Of a stretch of DNA of 64,000 nucleotides, positions 58,101 through 64,000 are shown piece by piece. The notes beneath the pieces were generated by a model. The model worked only from the letters and a program-made list of their open reading frames with translations. It was not told the DNA's origin and searched no databases. How positions within the stretch are numbered: position 1 is the first letter of the stretch; each line of letters begins with the position of its first letter. Made by a program: the position numbers and the translations under genes. Source of the stretch: Anodontia alba (taxonomy: Eukaryota > Mollusca > Bivalvia > Lucinida > Lucinidae); the NCBI GenBank assembly GCA_964016985.1, contig OZ024825.1:43828523-43892522 (forward strand), given 5' to 3'.

Positions 58101-59752
58101 TATTTAAACATCGGACTAATCGGCCATCTTTCTCTCCTAAAATCTAAGCCAGCCGTAATGTTTTGTTGTGCAGGTTTTCTCTTAGCAAGGGCCTTGGTTG
58201 TTCAAGACGAAGGGTGTTTACTAAATACTATATGACACAAAAGAATAAAGACGGTACTCATGTCTAATCTGCAGTATTACGTTTTCTTGACAAAATAAAG
58301 AAGAATGGCTGCCTATATACAGAACCCAACAGGATGCAAAGTCGTATTTACATCGTTCTTATGAATACGATCAGGGTCTTCTCTATAGGTCTCAGACGTG
58401 AAGCTAGGCATGTTTATTAAGTCATACGTAGATCTGTCTCACATAGGTCAACACCCTTGCATTTAATCTGCGACGGTGATATTTTTAACGTCATGTTTTC
58501 CTGGTGGTTACATCGTCACTAGCAGCAACTAAGCCATTCAGATTATCACTGAATAGGTTAATCAAAATAGAATATCACATTAATCCAAAGAATTCTTTTG
58601 AAAATATCCAAAGAAGAATTTTCACTTACTGTGACCGTTTCGGTTCTCATCGAGAGCCATCATCAGACTGTGACATTTTCGTCAAAGTTTCATGATGGTT
58701 CTCGATGAGAACCGAAAATTGTCCCAGTATTATGATGGCTCTCGATGAGAACTGAAATCGCTACAATGAATGAAAATTCTAGTTTGGATATAATCAAAAG
58801 CATTTTGCAGATTTCTTCAGATTGTCTTACATTGGCATGCCCCATTTACGCATAAAAGTCGGACAGACATTTCTCGACAAATGTTTTAGAACTAGCTTGA
58901 AGTGCAGGTTGAATTTGATCATGGTCTACTATGTTTGCCATTCAGTCGGTATTTATTAGCTTCTTCAACTTTGATTCTCTTACATAGACTTTTCCATATC
59001 TGCATTTGGATATATCCATTGCTGCCTAAAGGGCGACAGTTGTAAATAAAGAGTAGAATGGCATACAGTACAGAACCTGACGAGACATTATGAAACGACT
59101 CATCTGGATCTACACTGTTTGCAAAAGTACTTGTTGGTATCTAGGCATGAAAGGTTAAGACACATTATCAAGTAGGCATTTGCAAACTTCATTACTGCTT
59201 AGGAAGAGTCTCAATAAAACCGAGACTCCTATTTTCTTATCTGTAGTGTTTCTTTGTTTCCAAAGGCAATCTTTTTGCCGTTTATTTAAATTTATTTAAG
59301 CTACAGAATAAGTATAGTGAGACGTTAATGTTTCCGAATATTTAGGGTTAATACGGTACAGTACCTGAAGTGAGACATCTTTCTTCTTTGGCTCCCGAAA
59401 ATGTGGCCTTCCATAAACGCACAGATATTGTCGTGTAGGCGAAGAACATAAGACACATAGGAAAATCATACAGTATAACCATCAAGAATATTTGGTAATA
59501 TTTCTGTTGTTCGTATGGCATTGACATCTTACAGTACTTTAGGTAGCTGGTCACGTGACTTGGATATGACATTTGGAGACGTTGAAATATTAATTCCGGA
59601 AGAGCAATGAAGGCTGCCGAAATCCAAATGAGAAAGATGAAGACTGACATCATTGTGGTGTTGAGCCGCACCCAAAGCGGATGGCAAATTGCGAAGTATC
59701 TTTCGATTGATATAGCACTGAGTGTTAGGACAGATACTGCCACCGATATTGT
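40942..59752 (-). CDS. Orexin/allatotropin-type neuropeptide GPCR, partial multi-exon gene
   Basis: A seven-transmembrane rhodopsin-family receptor, expected at the cell surface and coupled to G proteins. Coding exons, in order: 59,752-59,365; 53,175-53,063; 49,058-48,934; 46,340-46,222; 41,150-40,942 (954 bp, 317 codons plus stop). They supply the second half of TM3 with ERY in place of DRY, TM4, TM5, a short third loop, TM6 (CYLP), TM7 (NPLIY) and a cysteine-rich C-tail. Exon phases fit at every junction (0/1, 1/0, 0/2, 2/1, 1/stop). The best remembered match is the orexin receptor pattern SVSVLTLS, AKMLM, CYLP, YNFLSGKFR. Ligand identity is not decidable. The N-terminus to TM3 lies outside the window or is unseen. 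Introns of 2.5-6 kb are full of transposons. Confidence 0.82.
41225..41275. repeat. Family C palindrome, shortened
   Basis: GCAAACAGTGCAGGCCCAGATC then TGTCTGATCAAGGTCTACAT; lies in the last receptor intron, 75 bp from the exon. Confidence 0.5.
41619..41896 (+). repeat. Family A hairpin MITE (A14)
   Basis: Complete; core CCTCAACAAGGC; one arm has an extra A (GTTAATAACC). Confidence 0.82.
42175..42455 (+). repeat. Family A hairpin MITE (A15)
   Basis: Complete and close to consensus; core GCCTCGCCGAGGC with perfect inner arms. Only 278 bp from A14 and in the same orientation. Confidence 0.85.
42456..42882. other. Intron DNA with an unassigned open frame
   Basis: A 102-codon plus-strand frame (42,471-42,779) has no recognisable domain and no repeat match. 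Confidence 0.3.
42883..42945. repeat. Family C palindrome
   Basis: TAAACAGTGTAGTCCCTAATCAGACGATAT...GGGCGTCTTATTGGGTATATACTGTTTG. Confidence 0.5.
43270..43525 (-). repeat. Penelope-like 3' end fragment, inverted
   Basis: Reverse complement of the 3' end at 48,330-48,565, with a small A-tract. It lies back to back with the plus-strand Penelope-like material that follows. Confidence 0.6.
43550..44283 (+). pseudogene. Penelope-like 3' end joined to a diverged reverse-transcriptase remnant
   Basis: 43,550-43,785 carries a 3' region (TTTTGGTGCCTCGGGTAGGCT). It is followed directly by coding remnants such as LFGWR..., KFRKIAGKIDFQNNFKK and a tail that parallels 47,480-47,960. A 3' region leading into the next copy is the head-to-tail arrangement reported for Penelope-like elements. 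Many stops. Confidence 0.5.
44284..45245 (+). repeat. Penelope-like 3' region with a ~452 bp tandem duplication
   Basis: The segment 44,284-44,735 is repeated at 44,736-45,187 with only a few substitutions apart from T- and GT-run lengths (44,577-44,638; 45,029-45,082). The array finishes with the shared end CGGTGCCTGAGGAAGGCTGT. Confidence 0.8.
45246..46221. other. Receptor intron, no recognised repeat
   Basis: A-rich tract at 45,318-45,368; otherwise unremarkable. Confidence 0.45.
46222..46340 (-). CDS. Receptor exon 4: third extracellular loop and TM7
   Basis: Acceptor CTTGTTTTTCAG before 46,340 and donor GTGAGT after 46,222. Translation gives YNGNLQQWDDVSVTTY, then HGLCYLNSAMNPLIYNFMS with the NPxxY motif of TM7. 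119 bp, phase 2 in and phase 1 out, joining both neighbours in frame. Confidence 0.88.
46362..46387. repeat. (AAGT)n microsatellite beside a splice acceptor
   Basis: Six to seven units lying about 20 bases upstream of receptor exon 4, read as (ACTT)n in transcript sense, so it is part of the pyrimidine-rich acceptor region. Confidence 0.85.
46574..46625. repeat. (AG)n and poly-G tract
   Basis: About thirteen AG units then interrupted G-runs. Confidence 0.9.
46632..46870. repeat. Family D element, full copy
   Basis: TGAGCCGCGACATCAGAGAAG at the left and TTTTCTTGTGCTGTGGCTCA at the right; interior motifs GATCAGCCTGCGTA / GCAGTCTGATC well kept. Confidence 0.7.
47150..48565 (+). mobile_element. 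Penelope-like element: reverse-transcriptase end plus 3' region
   Basis: Opens inside the reverse transcriptase: MGTNCAPLVADLFLFCYGRD and RYLDDLLNIDNIYF, where YLDD is the catalytic block. LDLNLCISNGTVSTKIYD follows. The frame breaks near 47,515 but continues in other frames through LLQQGISEPEFYGDL to VNPIIVDGYASLFNC and a stop near 47,978. Penelope-like reverse transcriptases have the GTNCAPLLA...YE and YxDD pattern. No GIY-YIG endonuclease is visible after it. About 590 bp of 3' region follow, ending T-rich. 5'-truncated; lies in a receptor intron, in the opposite sense. Confidence 0.78.
48934..49058 (-). CDS. Receptor exon 3: end of third loop and TM6
   Basis: Translation includes RRKAAKMLMTIVVLFAICYL followed by PVHILNIL, the TM6 block with the CYLP (CWxP-type) motif and basic residues at its inner end. 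Donor GTAAGT after 48,934. The start at 49,058 (after CTGCAG) keeps phase with exon 2. The stronger-looking acceptor TTTTTTTAG would start the exon at 49,072 and add 14 bases, breaking the frame. Confidence 0.82.
49106..49158. repeat. (AT)n microsatellite
   Basis: About 25 units, immediately upstream of receptor exon 3 in transcript sense. Confidence 0.95.
49440..49737 (+). pseudogene. Penelope-like coding remnant, first part
   Basis: Plus-strand pieces ending with the sequence equivalent to GDLxYRLRRVVGK match the region just after the reverse transcriptase. The rest of this copy is found at 50,690-50,960. Confidence 0.5.
49738..50500 (-). repeat. Inverted Penelope-like 3' region inserted into another copy
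   Basis: Reverse complement of a 3' region (GGTGCCTCGGAAAGGCTGTG; CCTCTGTTGCGTTC), extending back to a remnant of the tail-coding part near 50,450-50,500. It contains a family B MITE. Confidence 0.5.
50085..50330. repeat. Family B MITE with central hairpin
   Basis: Complete copy; ends GGGCCCAGTTCTTCAAAGC and AAAGAACTGGGCCC, so the same base change is present at both ends (TTCTT / AAGAA). The central arm is near-perfect. Confidence 0.8.
50690..50960 (+). pseudogene. Penelope-like coding remnant, second part
   Basis: Continues from 49,737: sequence parallel to the NFSEQFRKLINRYKRIGY, VVNPI and LFNCTT region of the better copy, with stops. Confidence 0.45.
50961..51290. other. No recognised feature
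   Basis: Intron DNA; nothing supported. Confidence 0.45.
51291..51487. repeat. Family D element, slightly shortened
   Basis: AGTTGCAGCGTCAGAAAACG at the left, GATACGTGTTTTTTTGTCGT near the right end. An unassigned 91-codon frame follows at 51,542-51,817. Another family D scrap lies at 51,833-51,910. Confidence 0.6.
51991..52270 (+). repeat. Family A hairpin MITE (A16)
   Basis: Complete; core GCCTCACCAAAGC; several arm changes are unpaired, so this copy is older. Confidence 0.83.
52271..53062. other. Receptor intron, no recognised repeat
   Basis: Short open frames only; no family match. Confidence 0.4.
53063..53175 (-). CDS. Receptor exon 2: third intracellular loop
   Basis: Acceptor CTATTTTAG before 53,175 and donor CAG/GTAGTC after 53,063. 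113 bp, which with the single base left by exon 1 gives 38 uninterrupted codons, including IVNMSVLVPG and a charged Pro-rich stretch. The sequence is not conserved, as expected for this loop. The support is the exact phase fit and position between TM5 and TM6. Confidence 0.68.
53476..53565. repeat. Family D partial copy
   Basis: Starts GGGCCGCGCCAT like the copy at 1,542 and holds GCATACGCGGACAGCGAAGG and GCGCAGTCTGATCC. Confidence 0.5.
53741..53800. repeat. A-run, (AAT)n and (AAAT)n
   Basis: Compound microsatellite immediately left of the mariner element. Confidence 0.9.
53815..55101 (+). mobile_element. mariner element
   Basis: About 1.29 kb, the usual mariner length, with diverged ~30 bp inverted ends (CTACGAGAGCAAGTCAA at left, complement of CTACGAGGGCGAGACAA at right). 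Flanking TA duplication is not clear. It lies in receptor intron 1, opposite to the gene. Confidence 0.82.
53961..55070 (+). pseudogene. mariner transposase, DD34D, several lesions
   Basis: The ATG at 53,961 opens MSNMASDAKVRFSSKVEYR. The frame carries the helix-turn-helix region (KVEEIANALHISHGSVSTTV), VTVDETWVHYYEPE (first D), QQDNARIHT (second D) and YSPDLAPSDYF (third D), with 34 residues between the last two. Lesions: an in-frame TAG near 54,087, a one-base frame loss near 54,555, TAA after HHFRSNE (54,917) and a TGA near 55,000. All catalytic aspartates survive but no intact protein can be made. Confidence 0.88.
55102..55669. other. Unassigned DNA with a family D scrap
   Basis: 55,510-55,566 resembles the family D right part (GGGCGCACATGTCCAAAGGTAC). 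The rest shows nothing recognisable. Confidence 0.4.
55670..55990 (-). repeat. Penelope-like 3' region fragment
   Basis: Parallels 49,860-50,030 (GGAACGGTCAGTAA; GGTCAGTCCGCGTGAGGGG) in the same minus orientation; diverged. Confidence 0.4.
56387..56583. repeat. Family D element, internally shortened
   Basis: AGCCGCAACGTCTGAAAACG at the left and TTACACTGCGGTTC at the right. Confidence 0.62.
56640..56885 (-). repeat. Penelope-like 3' end fragment
   Basis: Reverse complement of the last ~245 bp of the element at 47,150-48,565, ending CTACGAGGCGATTTGTTG; very similar, so recent. Confidence 0.65.
57147..57406. repeat. Family E pogo/Tigger-like MITE
   Basis: CAGTTGACTCTCGTTATCTC at the left and GAGAGTCGACTG at the right, with TA duplication at 57,145-57,146 and 57,407-57,408. 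The centre is a perfect palindrome (GAGAAATTGCTCC / GGAGCAATTTCTC). Confidence 0.82.
57415..57850 (-). repeat. Penelope-like 3' region fragment
   Basis: Reverse complement of the type seen at 44,284-45,245, from CGAGGAACC through CACCATCTGAAACAG; starts eight bases after the family E MITE. Confidence 0.5.
57851..58640. other. No recognised feature
   Basis: Receptor intron 1; nothing supported. Confidence 0.45.
58641..58756. repeat. Triple inverted/direct repeat
   Basis: CGGTTCTCATCGAGAGCCAT (58,641) is followed by its near-complement at 58,692-58,714 and again at 58,732-58,756, so the first unit can pair with either of the other two. Confidence 0.8.
58907..58942. repeat. Family C fragment
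   Basis: Only the right arm (GATCATGGTCTACTATGTTTGCC) remains. Confidence 0.35.
59061..59122. repeat. Family C palindrome, GAGAC subfamily
   Basis: GCATACAGTACAGAACCTGACGAGAC...GACTCATCTGGATCTACACTGTTTGC. Confidence 0.55.
59365..59752 (-). CDS. Receptor exon 1 of those visible: TM3 (part) to TM5
   Basis: Acceptor TTTTCTTTCAG before 59,752 and donor CAG/GTACTG after 59,365. 388 bp reading TISVAVSVLTLSAISIERYF then AICHPLW (end of TM3 with ERY), a hydrophobic TM4 (VFIFLIWISAAFIALPEL), a second extracellular loop with a cysteine (YLKYCKMS) and TM5 (FPMCLMFFAYTTISVRLW). The open frame continues into both introns for a short way, so boundaries rest on the splice signals. Confidence 0.9.
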
Positions 59753-59803
59753 CTGAAAGAAAACCAAAATCGGTAATTATCTCAAGTATTCGGACAATAC
59801 ATT

Positions 59804-59873
59804 GAGTAAACAGTGAAGACACACACAAAACGCCACAGAAAACAGCGTCTGATCAGGAGCTACATCATTTACC
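59804..59873. repeat. Family C palindrome
   Basis: GTAAACAGTGAAGACAC...CAGCGTCTGATCAGGAGCTAC, about 50 bp upstream of receptor exon 1 acceptor. Confidence 0.5.
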
Positions 59874-60016
59874 ATTTAGCAGCCTCTTGTTTAGATACGT
59901 TACCTTGTAGCCAAGTTAAGTTGCAAATTTTAGGGAAAATATGGTTTGGTGTTGGCGTGTCAAAGCATTTAGGTTAAAACGGTAATATGAAAACAAAATC
60001 ACATACGTTCATACGT

Positions 60017-60064
<48 letters not shown>

Positions 60065-60810
60065 TTGACTAACAAATTTACAATTTCGCAGCAGCAAATT
60101 GCACACGCTCATCTGCTCAATATACTCCAGTCCTCACGATGGTTATTTGTAGCAAATGATAGGATTGACCAGTCCGTTTATCATTAGTAGACACGTTTCA
60201 ACATATAGCCATTGTCATGAATCAGCCATTGAGTTTATGTTTATGTCGGTGATAAACCAAAACATTTCTACAATATAAACATATATATGACTTTCCTACT
60301 TTCCTATTTTAAAATAATTTTCTTGGAAGGAAGGATCTACCGCTTAGAAGTGGAGAAAGCCAAACACATATAACACTTAAAAAGACGCTTAACGAAACAA
60401 AAAAAAAGCAATTTATTGTAAACGAAGACTCGCTTTAATTGGGTCGGATCTTGTGTTTCATTGCATGGTGCAAAGCTACGCGTCCTTGAACTGTGTAGAA
60501 CTATGTTTTCCAAAGAACTACTAAAATGGGCTTAATCCCAAATACAAGAAAATATCATTTGCACTATAGTGAATTATGTGGGGACGTTTTATGTCCGCCA
60601 CACGGCACTTGAAATGAGTTGTATTTAAGATCACTTGACGAAATAAAACACCGCTCGCTTGCATTTAGTTTATGCATTATATATTTATTGCAGAAAATGA
60701 TATGAAAAAATAGAAATTAGCCTTAAACTGGAAAATATGATCAGCTACGAGAGCCCCTCCCTTGAACTCTAAGTAGTACAGTTCAGTGAGTACTGAGTAA
60801 GTATTGCATT
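59874..60810. other. No recognised gene
   Basis: Contains the (GA)n tract at 60,018-60,062; otherwise AT-rich. The missing upstream receptor exons were looked for here and not found. Confidence 0.45.
60018..60062. repeat. (GA)n microsatellite
   Basis: About 21 units. Confidence 0.95.
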
Positions 60811-61150
60811 CCCACCCCAGTGCTTTAAACCCCCCGTGGTTTATTCTACTGACCGTTCTAAGGCGGTGGTCCCGGTGTTTGTCTTACTCTTTGTTGCTTT
60901 GTGGTTTACTCTACGAGGCGATTTGTTTTATGTCTTACCTTGTGTTATTTTGTTCTTGTGTTTTTCAGTCCTTTTAGCATTGCGATTACCTCGCTTTGGG
61001 AAGAGAGAGAGCTAATCTTAGTGCTTTCCCTACGTTTGTTCGATTTGCGCTTGTTTGGTTTTGTCTGTTTCTTCTTCCTCTTGGTGTCTGGGAAGGGCTG
61101 CGGTTTGTGATTGTGGCACTCCCTGGACTTTTCTCTTACCTTTTTTTGAA
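60811..61150 (+). repeat. Penelope-like 3' end fragment
   Basis: Matches 48,240-48,565 (TTTAAACCCCCCGTGGT, CGTTCTAAGGCGGTGGTC, CTACGAGGCGATTTG). Confidence 0.65.
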
Positions 61151-61639
61151 ATTCCCATGCTTTACATTAAACGTTCAGTATTGCCCACATTTTGCATTAA
61201 AATTTCGTGCGACGTTATGCTTAATAAACGTTCTGTAATTTATCCGTTGCATAATAAAAGCTCAGTGTGTCTTCCGATTTGCGATGCTATCTGGCAATAT
61301 TTAGGCAAGCATTACGAAAACAAGCCTATTCAAACGGTTCTAACGAGTACCAACAATCAATGTGTTTGAGCAGAAATAAGAAAAATAATTTACACCCATG
61401 TAAATCCCAGTTATACTATACTGAAAGGAAAAAGAAACGCAGGGTAAATTTTATTCCTAAATTTCATTCAAGTTTGAAAAAGTTTGTTAAATATTTTACT
61501 ATGATTACAAAACGGTAGATGTATGGAACAAAAGTTCCAAATTTCTTTGGTTTGTGATCAACAAGTCTCGAGTTACTGAAGTCCATTGGTAGCTACCCAC
61601 CAAATCTTGAAATCAAAATCAAACTGAAAATCAATATCG

Positions 61640-61669
61640 GGTGTGCCTCCCACCCCACCCCCCACCCCA

Positions 61670-61727
<58 letters not shown>

Positions 61728-62721
61728 CTGCCGTTGCTGCCCTAATTCTCCTTTGGATACAGTTAACCAAAGCATTGACAGTTCGCATCGGGATGTTATT
61801 CCATTCATCGATCAACGCATTCCTTAGTTGTGCGAGAGTTGCGGGGGGATTTCGGCGCTTCCTAACCCTTCTGTCCAGCTCATCCCACATGTGCTCTATT
61901 GGGGTCAAATCTGGACTGTACGGTGGCCATGCTAGTGGTTCGATGTTATTGTTTGCCAGGAAATCCTGACAAACTAGGGCAACATGTGGTCGGGCATTGT
62001 CCTGCTGCAGAATCAGATTACGTTGTTGCACAAGCGGGACTGCAACAGGACGCAAGATCTCATCCCTATACCTTACTGCGGTCATATTGGCCCGCAACAA
62101 TAATCAGCTGTGATTTTATCCCGTGGGCAATGCCTCCCCAGACCATAACGGAGCCACCCCCAAACCGATCCCGTTCGACAACACAGGCGTACGCAAAGCG
62201 TTCTCCGCGATGTCGGTACACACGACGTCGACCATCTGCGCGATAGAGAGTGAACCTAGACTCGTCCGTAAAAAGAACTCGTCTCCACTGCCTCATCGGA
62301 AATAGCCTGGGCGCATGCACCGTCAACCACGCCATACGACGCAACCTACGTGCCTGGGTCAGAGGCAGATCAACGTATGGACGACGAGCTCGAAGACCAA
62401 TCTCACGCAATCGACTTCCAACAGTCTTCGGAGAAATTTGTCGATTATGCGCACCTACTGTATTAAGGCCGTTTCGGTAACAGTGAGATGACGATTCCGC
62501 AAATGTGCCAGACGGATTGTCCTGTCTTGACGTCGCGACGTCACGCGTGGACGCCCAGACCGCGGTCGGTCTGCTAAATTCCCTGTCTCCCTTAAACGTC
62601 TAACAAGACGTTCAATTGTTGAGACGTTAACACCAAAATGGTTGGCAACTTGCTGTTGCCTCTGACCCTGCATCAGCAACGCAATTGCCCTACCCCTCTG
62701 AACATCAGTCAGTCGTACCAT
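61640..62721 (-). pseudogene. Tc1-like transposase, DD34E, two frameshifts
   Basis: The start MVRLTDVQRGRAIALLMQG at 62,721 aligns with that of Tc1-A. The helix-turn-helix (QQQVANHFGVNVSTIERLV), TDESRF (first D), QDNARPH (second D) and TPIEHMWDELD (E, spacing 34) are all readable, but the frame shifts near 62,470 and again near 62,100. After TAAR the C-terminus runs into a (GA)n microsatellite read as Arg-Glu repeats, where Tc1-A has a short GGHTRY end. Confidence 0.9.
61676..61725. repeat. (CT)n microsatellite inside transposase gene
   Basis: About 24 units plus flanking C-rich sequence, at the 3' end of the Tc1-B coding region. Confidence 0.95.
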
Positions 62722-63135
62722 GATTGAAAAAAAGTTCAAAGTAGCGTAAAAATGAAAAGAAAAATCGGTAAAAGAATCGAAGAGCGTTGTGTATCGTTGA
62801 AGTGTACCAAATGGTGTGAGGAAATCTTGTGCTGAAGGTTTAAACATGCTTGTTTTGCACGAAATTTTGGCTTTCCGTATTGTCCGTGCAATGCACTGTG
62901 TAGTGCACGGTTGAATGATTTCACACACTGGGTAGATAGCACATCGACCAAAGACTCGTATACCCGCGGTTCACATTCACAGGACAATCTGTAAAAGTGT
63001 ATGGCTATAGTAAACACCGTAAAAAATGGTTAAAATATGAAAGAAAAAACTCTACCCTGCGTTTCTATTTCCTTTCAGTATATATAAAATTGGGATTTAA
63101 GTGGGTCAAAATTATATAGGTATCTTTTCGTGATG

Positions 63136-64000
63136 ACTTTGAGAAAACTGCTGACCAAATAAATAAGAAACAAAGACCGTGACAAGCCAGCTCAACCGCA
63201 GTCGTAACATTTTCGCTGCCTGTAGATTCCATTTTAGAAGGGAAATGGTATGGAAGAAAGCGAGCAGGGAGCCACACATTGTCTCACTTGTAAATACTGG
63301 CGAAATAGCTACAAAGTATATATATTCTCCTTCACTTGTACTTTCCGCACCTAAGGATACGCCGTATGTGTGCTACAGATACTCTACCGAGCAGGGCAGT
63401 AAATAAGAAAAACAAAAAATATTTTCAATGATGTTTGGTATCAACGCTCTGTGGTAATTAGTGGTTGCAAATGTAATATTACCACTATAATAAAATCAAG
63501 CATTTCGTTTGTCCCAAGAGGCGTGCTGAATTGAACACCTTATTGTGACAGGTTTGCAATACTCGAAGGATAAATCAGCTTAATTTAATTTCAACCTGTT
63601 CATAGGAAAAGTATCCTTAGACCATCCGGAAAAAGTGAAGACACATATTCATCTGCGCTCAGATTCCGAGTCGCAAGGTAAGGAAATTTACTTTTAAACA
63701 TTTCGGACCACCAAAGACTCAGATAGGCTGATAGCCTTGCACCTGATCAGTCGTGTTTAATTACCATGTTCTGTGATTGAGGCTACTTCTGGACATCTTC
63801 TCTACCATTTTGCCTTGGACACACGTTTATCAAAACCAGGCACAGACTCAGATCTGAGTCTCCGCTGCGCAGATGTCGCATTATATATTTTCTCTTGCTG
63901 CGGTTCAAACTTCTGGGGGAATAAAAATCTTCATTTGCAGCTATGTAGGCTGTGATTCGACATACGGCCCTAGTACTTGCTTAAGCGGTATTCGATTTTC
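63136..64000. other. No recognised gene; family D fragment near the end
   Basis: 63,840-63,912 resembles a family D right part (CTCTTGCTGCGGTTCAAAC). No further receptor exon could be identified, so the gene's 5' part is probably beyond the window. Confidence 0.4.

Larger units (their letters stand above)
61421..63078 (-). mobile_element. Tc1-like DNA transposon (Tc1-B), complete ends
   Basis: 1,658 bp with 26 bp inverted repeats CTGAAAGGAAAAAGAAACGC.. / complement of ..GCGTTTCTATTTCCTTTCAG (one mismatch), flanked by TA at 61,419-61,420 and 63,079-63,080. The end core AAGAAACGCA is shared with Tc1-A, and the proteins are clearly related. Confidence 0.93.
61310..63135 (+). repeat. Family A MITE (A17) split by Tc1-B
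   Basis: Left part 61,310-61,420 and right part 63,079-63,135. Joining them across the TA duplication gives a normal right half including the hairpin CCCAGTTATACTATA / ATATAAAATTGGG. The first palindrome arm is deleted in this copy. Confidence 0.8.

Noticed and set aside
59348..59767. Single-exon 139-codon receptor fragment as a complete gene
   Set aside because: The first and last codons are intronic; real borders are the splice sites at 59,752 and 59,365.
59874..64000. Search for TM1-TM2 exons of the receptor
   Set aside because: No segment reads as an NLSLAD-type TM2 or a TM3 cysteine region on the minus strand; they are presumed outside the window.

Overview
This is a eukaryotic, AT-rich, repeat-dominated genomic window. 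Its mix of Tc1/mariner DNA transposons, Penelope-like retroelements, LINE remnants, a tRNA-derived SINE, tandem-repeat elements ending in hairpins and very many short palindromic elements looks like a lophotrochozoan, most likely a marine bivalve mollusc. That is inference from repeat style; no species marker is visible.

Only one genuine host gene can be supported. It lies on the minus strand and spans at least 40,942-59,752. It is the 3' part of a rhodopsin-family neuropeptide receptor resembling orexin/allatotropin-type receptors. Five coding exons can be traced: 59,752-59,365 (TM3 part to TM5), 53,175-53,063 (third intracellular loop), 49,058-48,934 (TM6), 46,340-46,222 (TM7, NPLIY) and 41,150-40,942 (C-tail and stop). 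GT/AG sites and codon phases agree across the chain, except that the TM6 acceptor has an alternative. Exons for the N-terminus, TM1, TM2 and early TM3 are not visible and probably lie beyond base 64,000. Almost everything between the exons is transposon debris.

Layout. 0-6 kb: a hairpin-terminated tandem-repeat element, a complete Tc1-like transposon whose transposase has one visible lesion (a premature stop), and a 5'-truncated LINE. 6-14 kb: palindromic MITEs, a SINE and low-information DNA. 14-17 kb: two adjacent tandem-repeat elements with terminal hairpins. 17-29 kb: more of these, pogo-type MITEs, Penelope-like 3' ends and a cluster of 'family A' hairpin MITEs. 29-35 kb: a degraded Penelope-like element and microsatellites. 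35-40 kb: an L1/Tx1-like LINE relic and a ZSWIM/MULE-like pseudogene. 40-60 kb: the receptor gene with introns holding Penelope-like clusters, a mariner pseudogene and MITEs. 60-64 kb: a second Tc1-like element inserted inside a family A MITE.

Repeat family names used here are local. A: ~280 bp, terminal CATTACGAAAACAC-type repeats plus a large central palindrome, 17 copies. B: ends GGGCCCAGTTGTTCAAAGC. C: short palindromes CAAACAGTGTAGA...GTTTGC. D: ends GAGCCGCAACGT. E: pogo-like CAGTTGACTCTCG. F: tandem arrays with a 3' hairpin. H: ~330 bp dispersed repeat. P: Penelope-like. The most notable signals beyond the receptor are family A, with compensatory changes in its palindrome and one copy that has swapped in foreign DNA, and the several unrelated tandem arrays that end in the same hairpin architecture.
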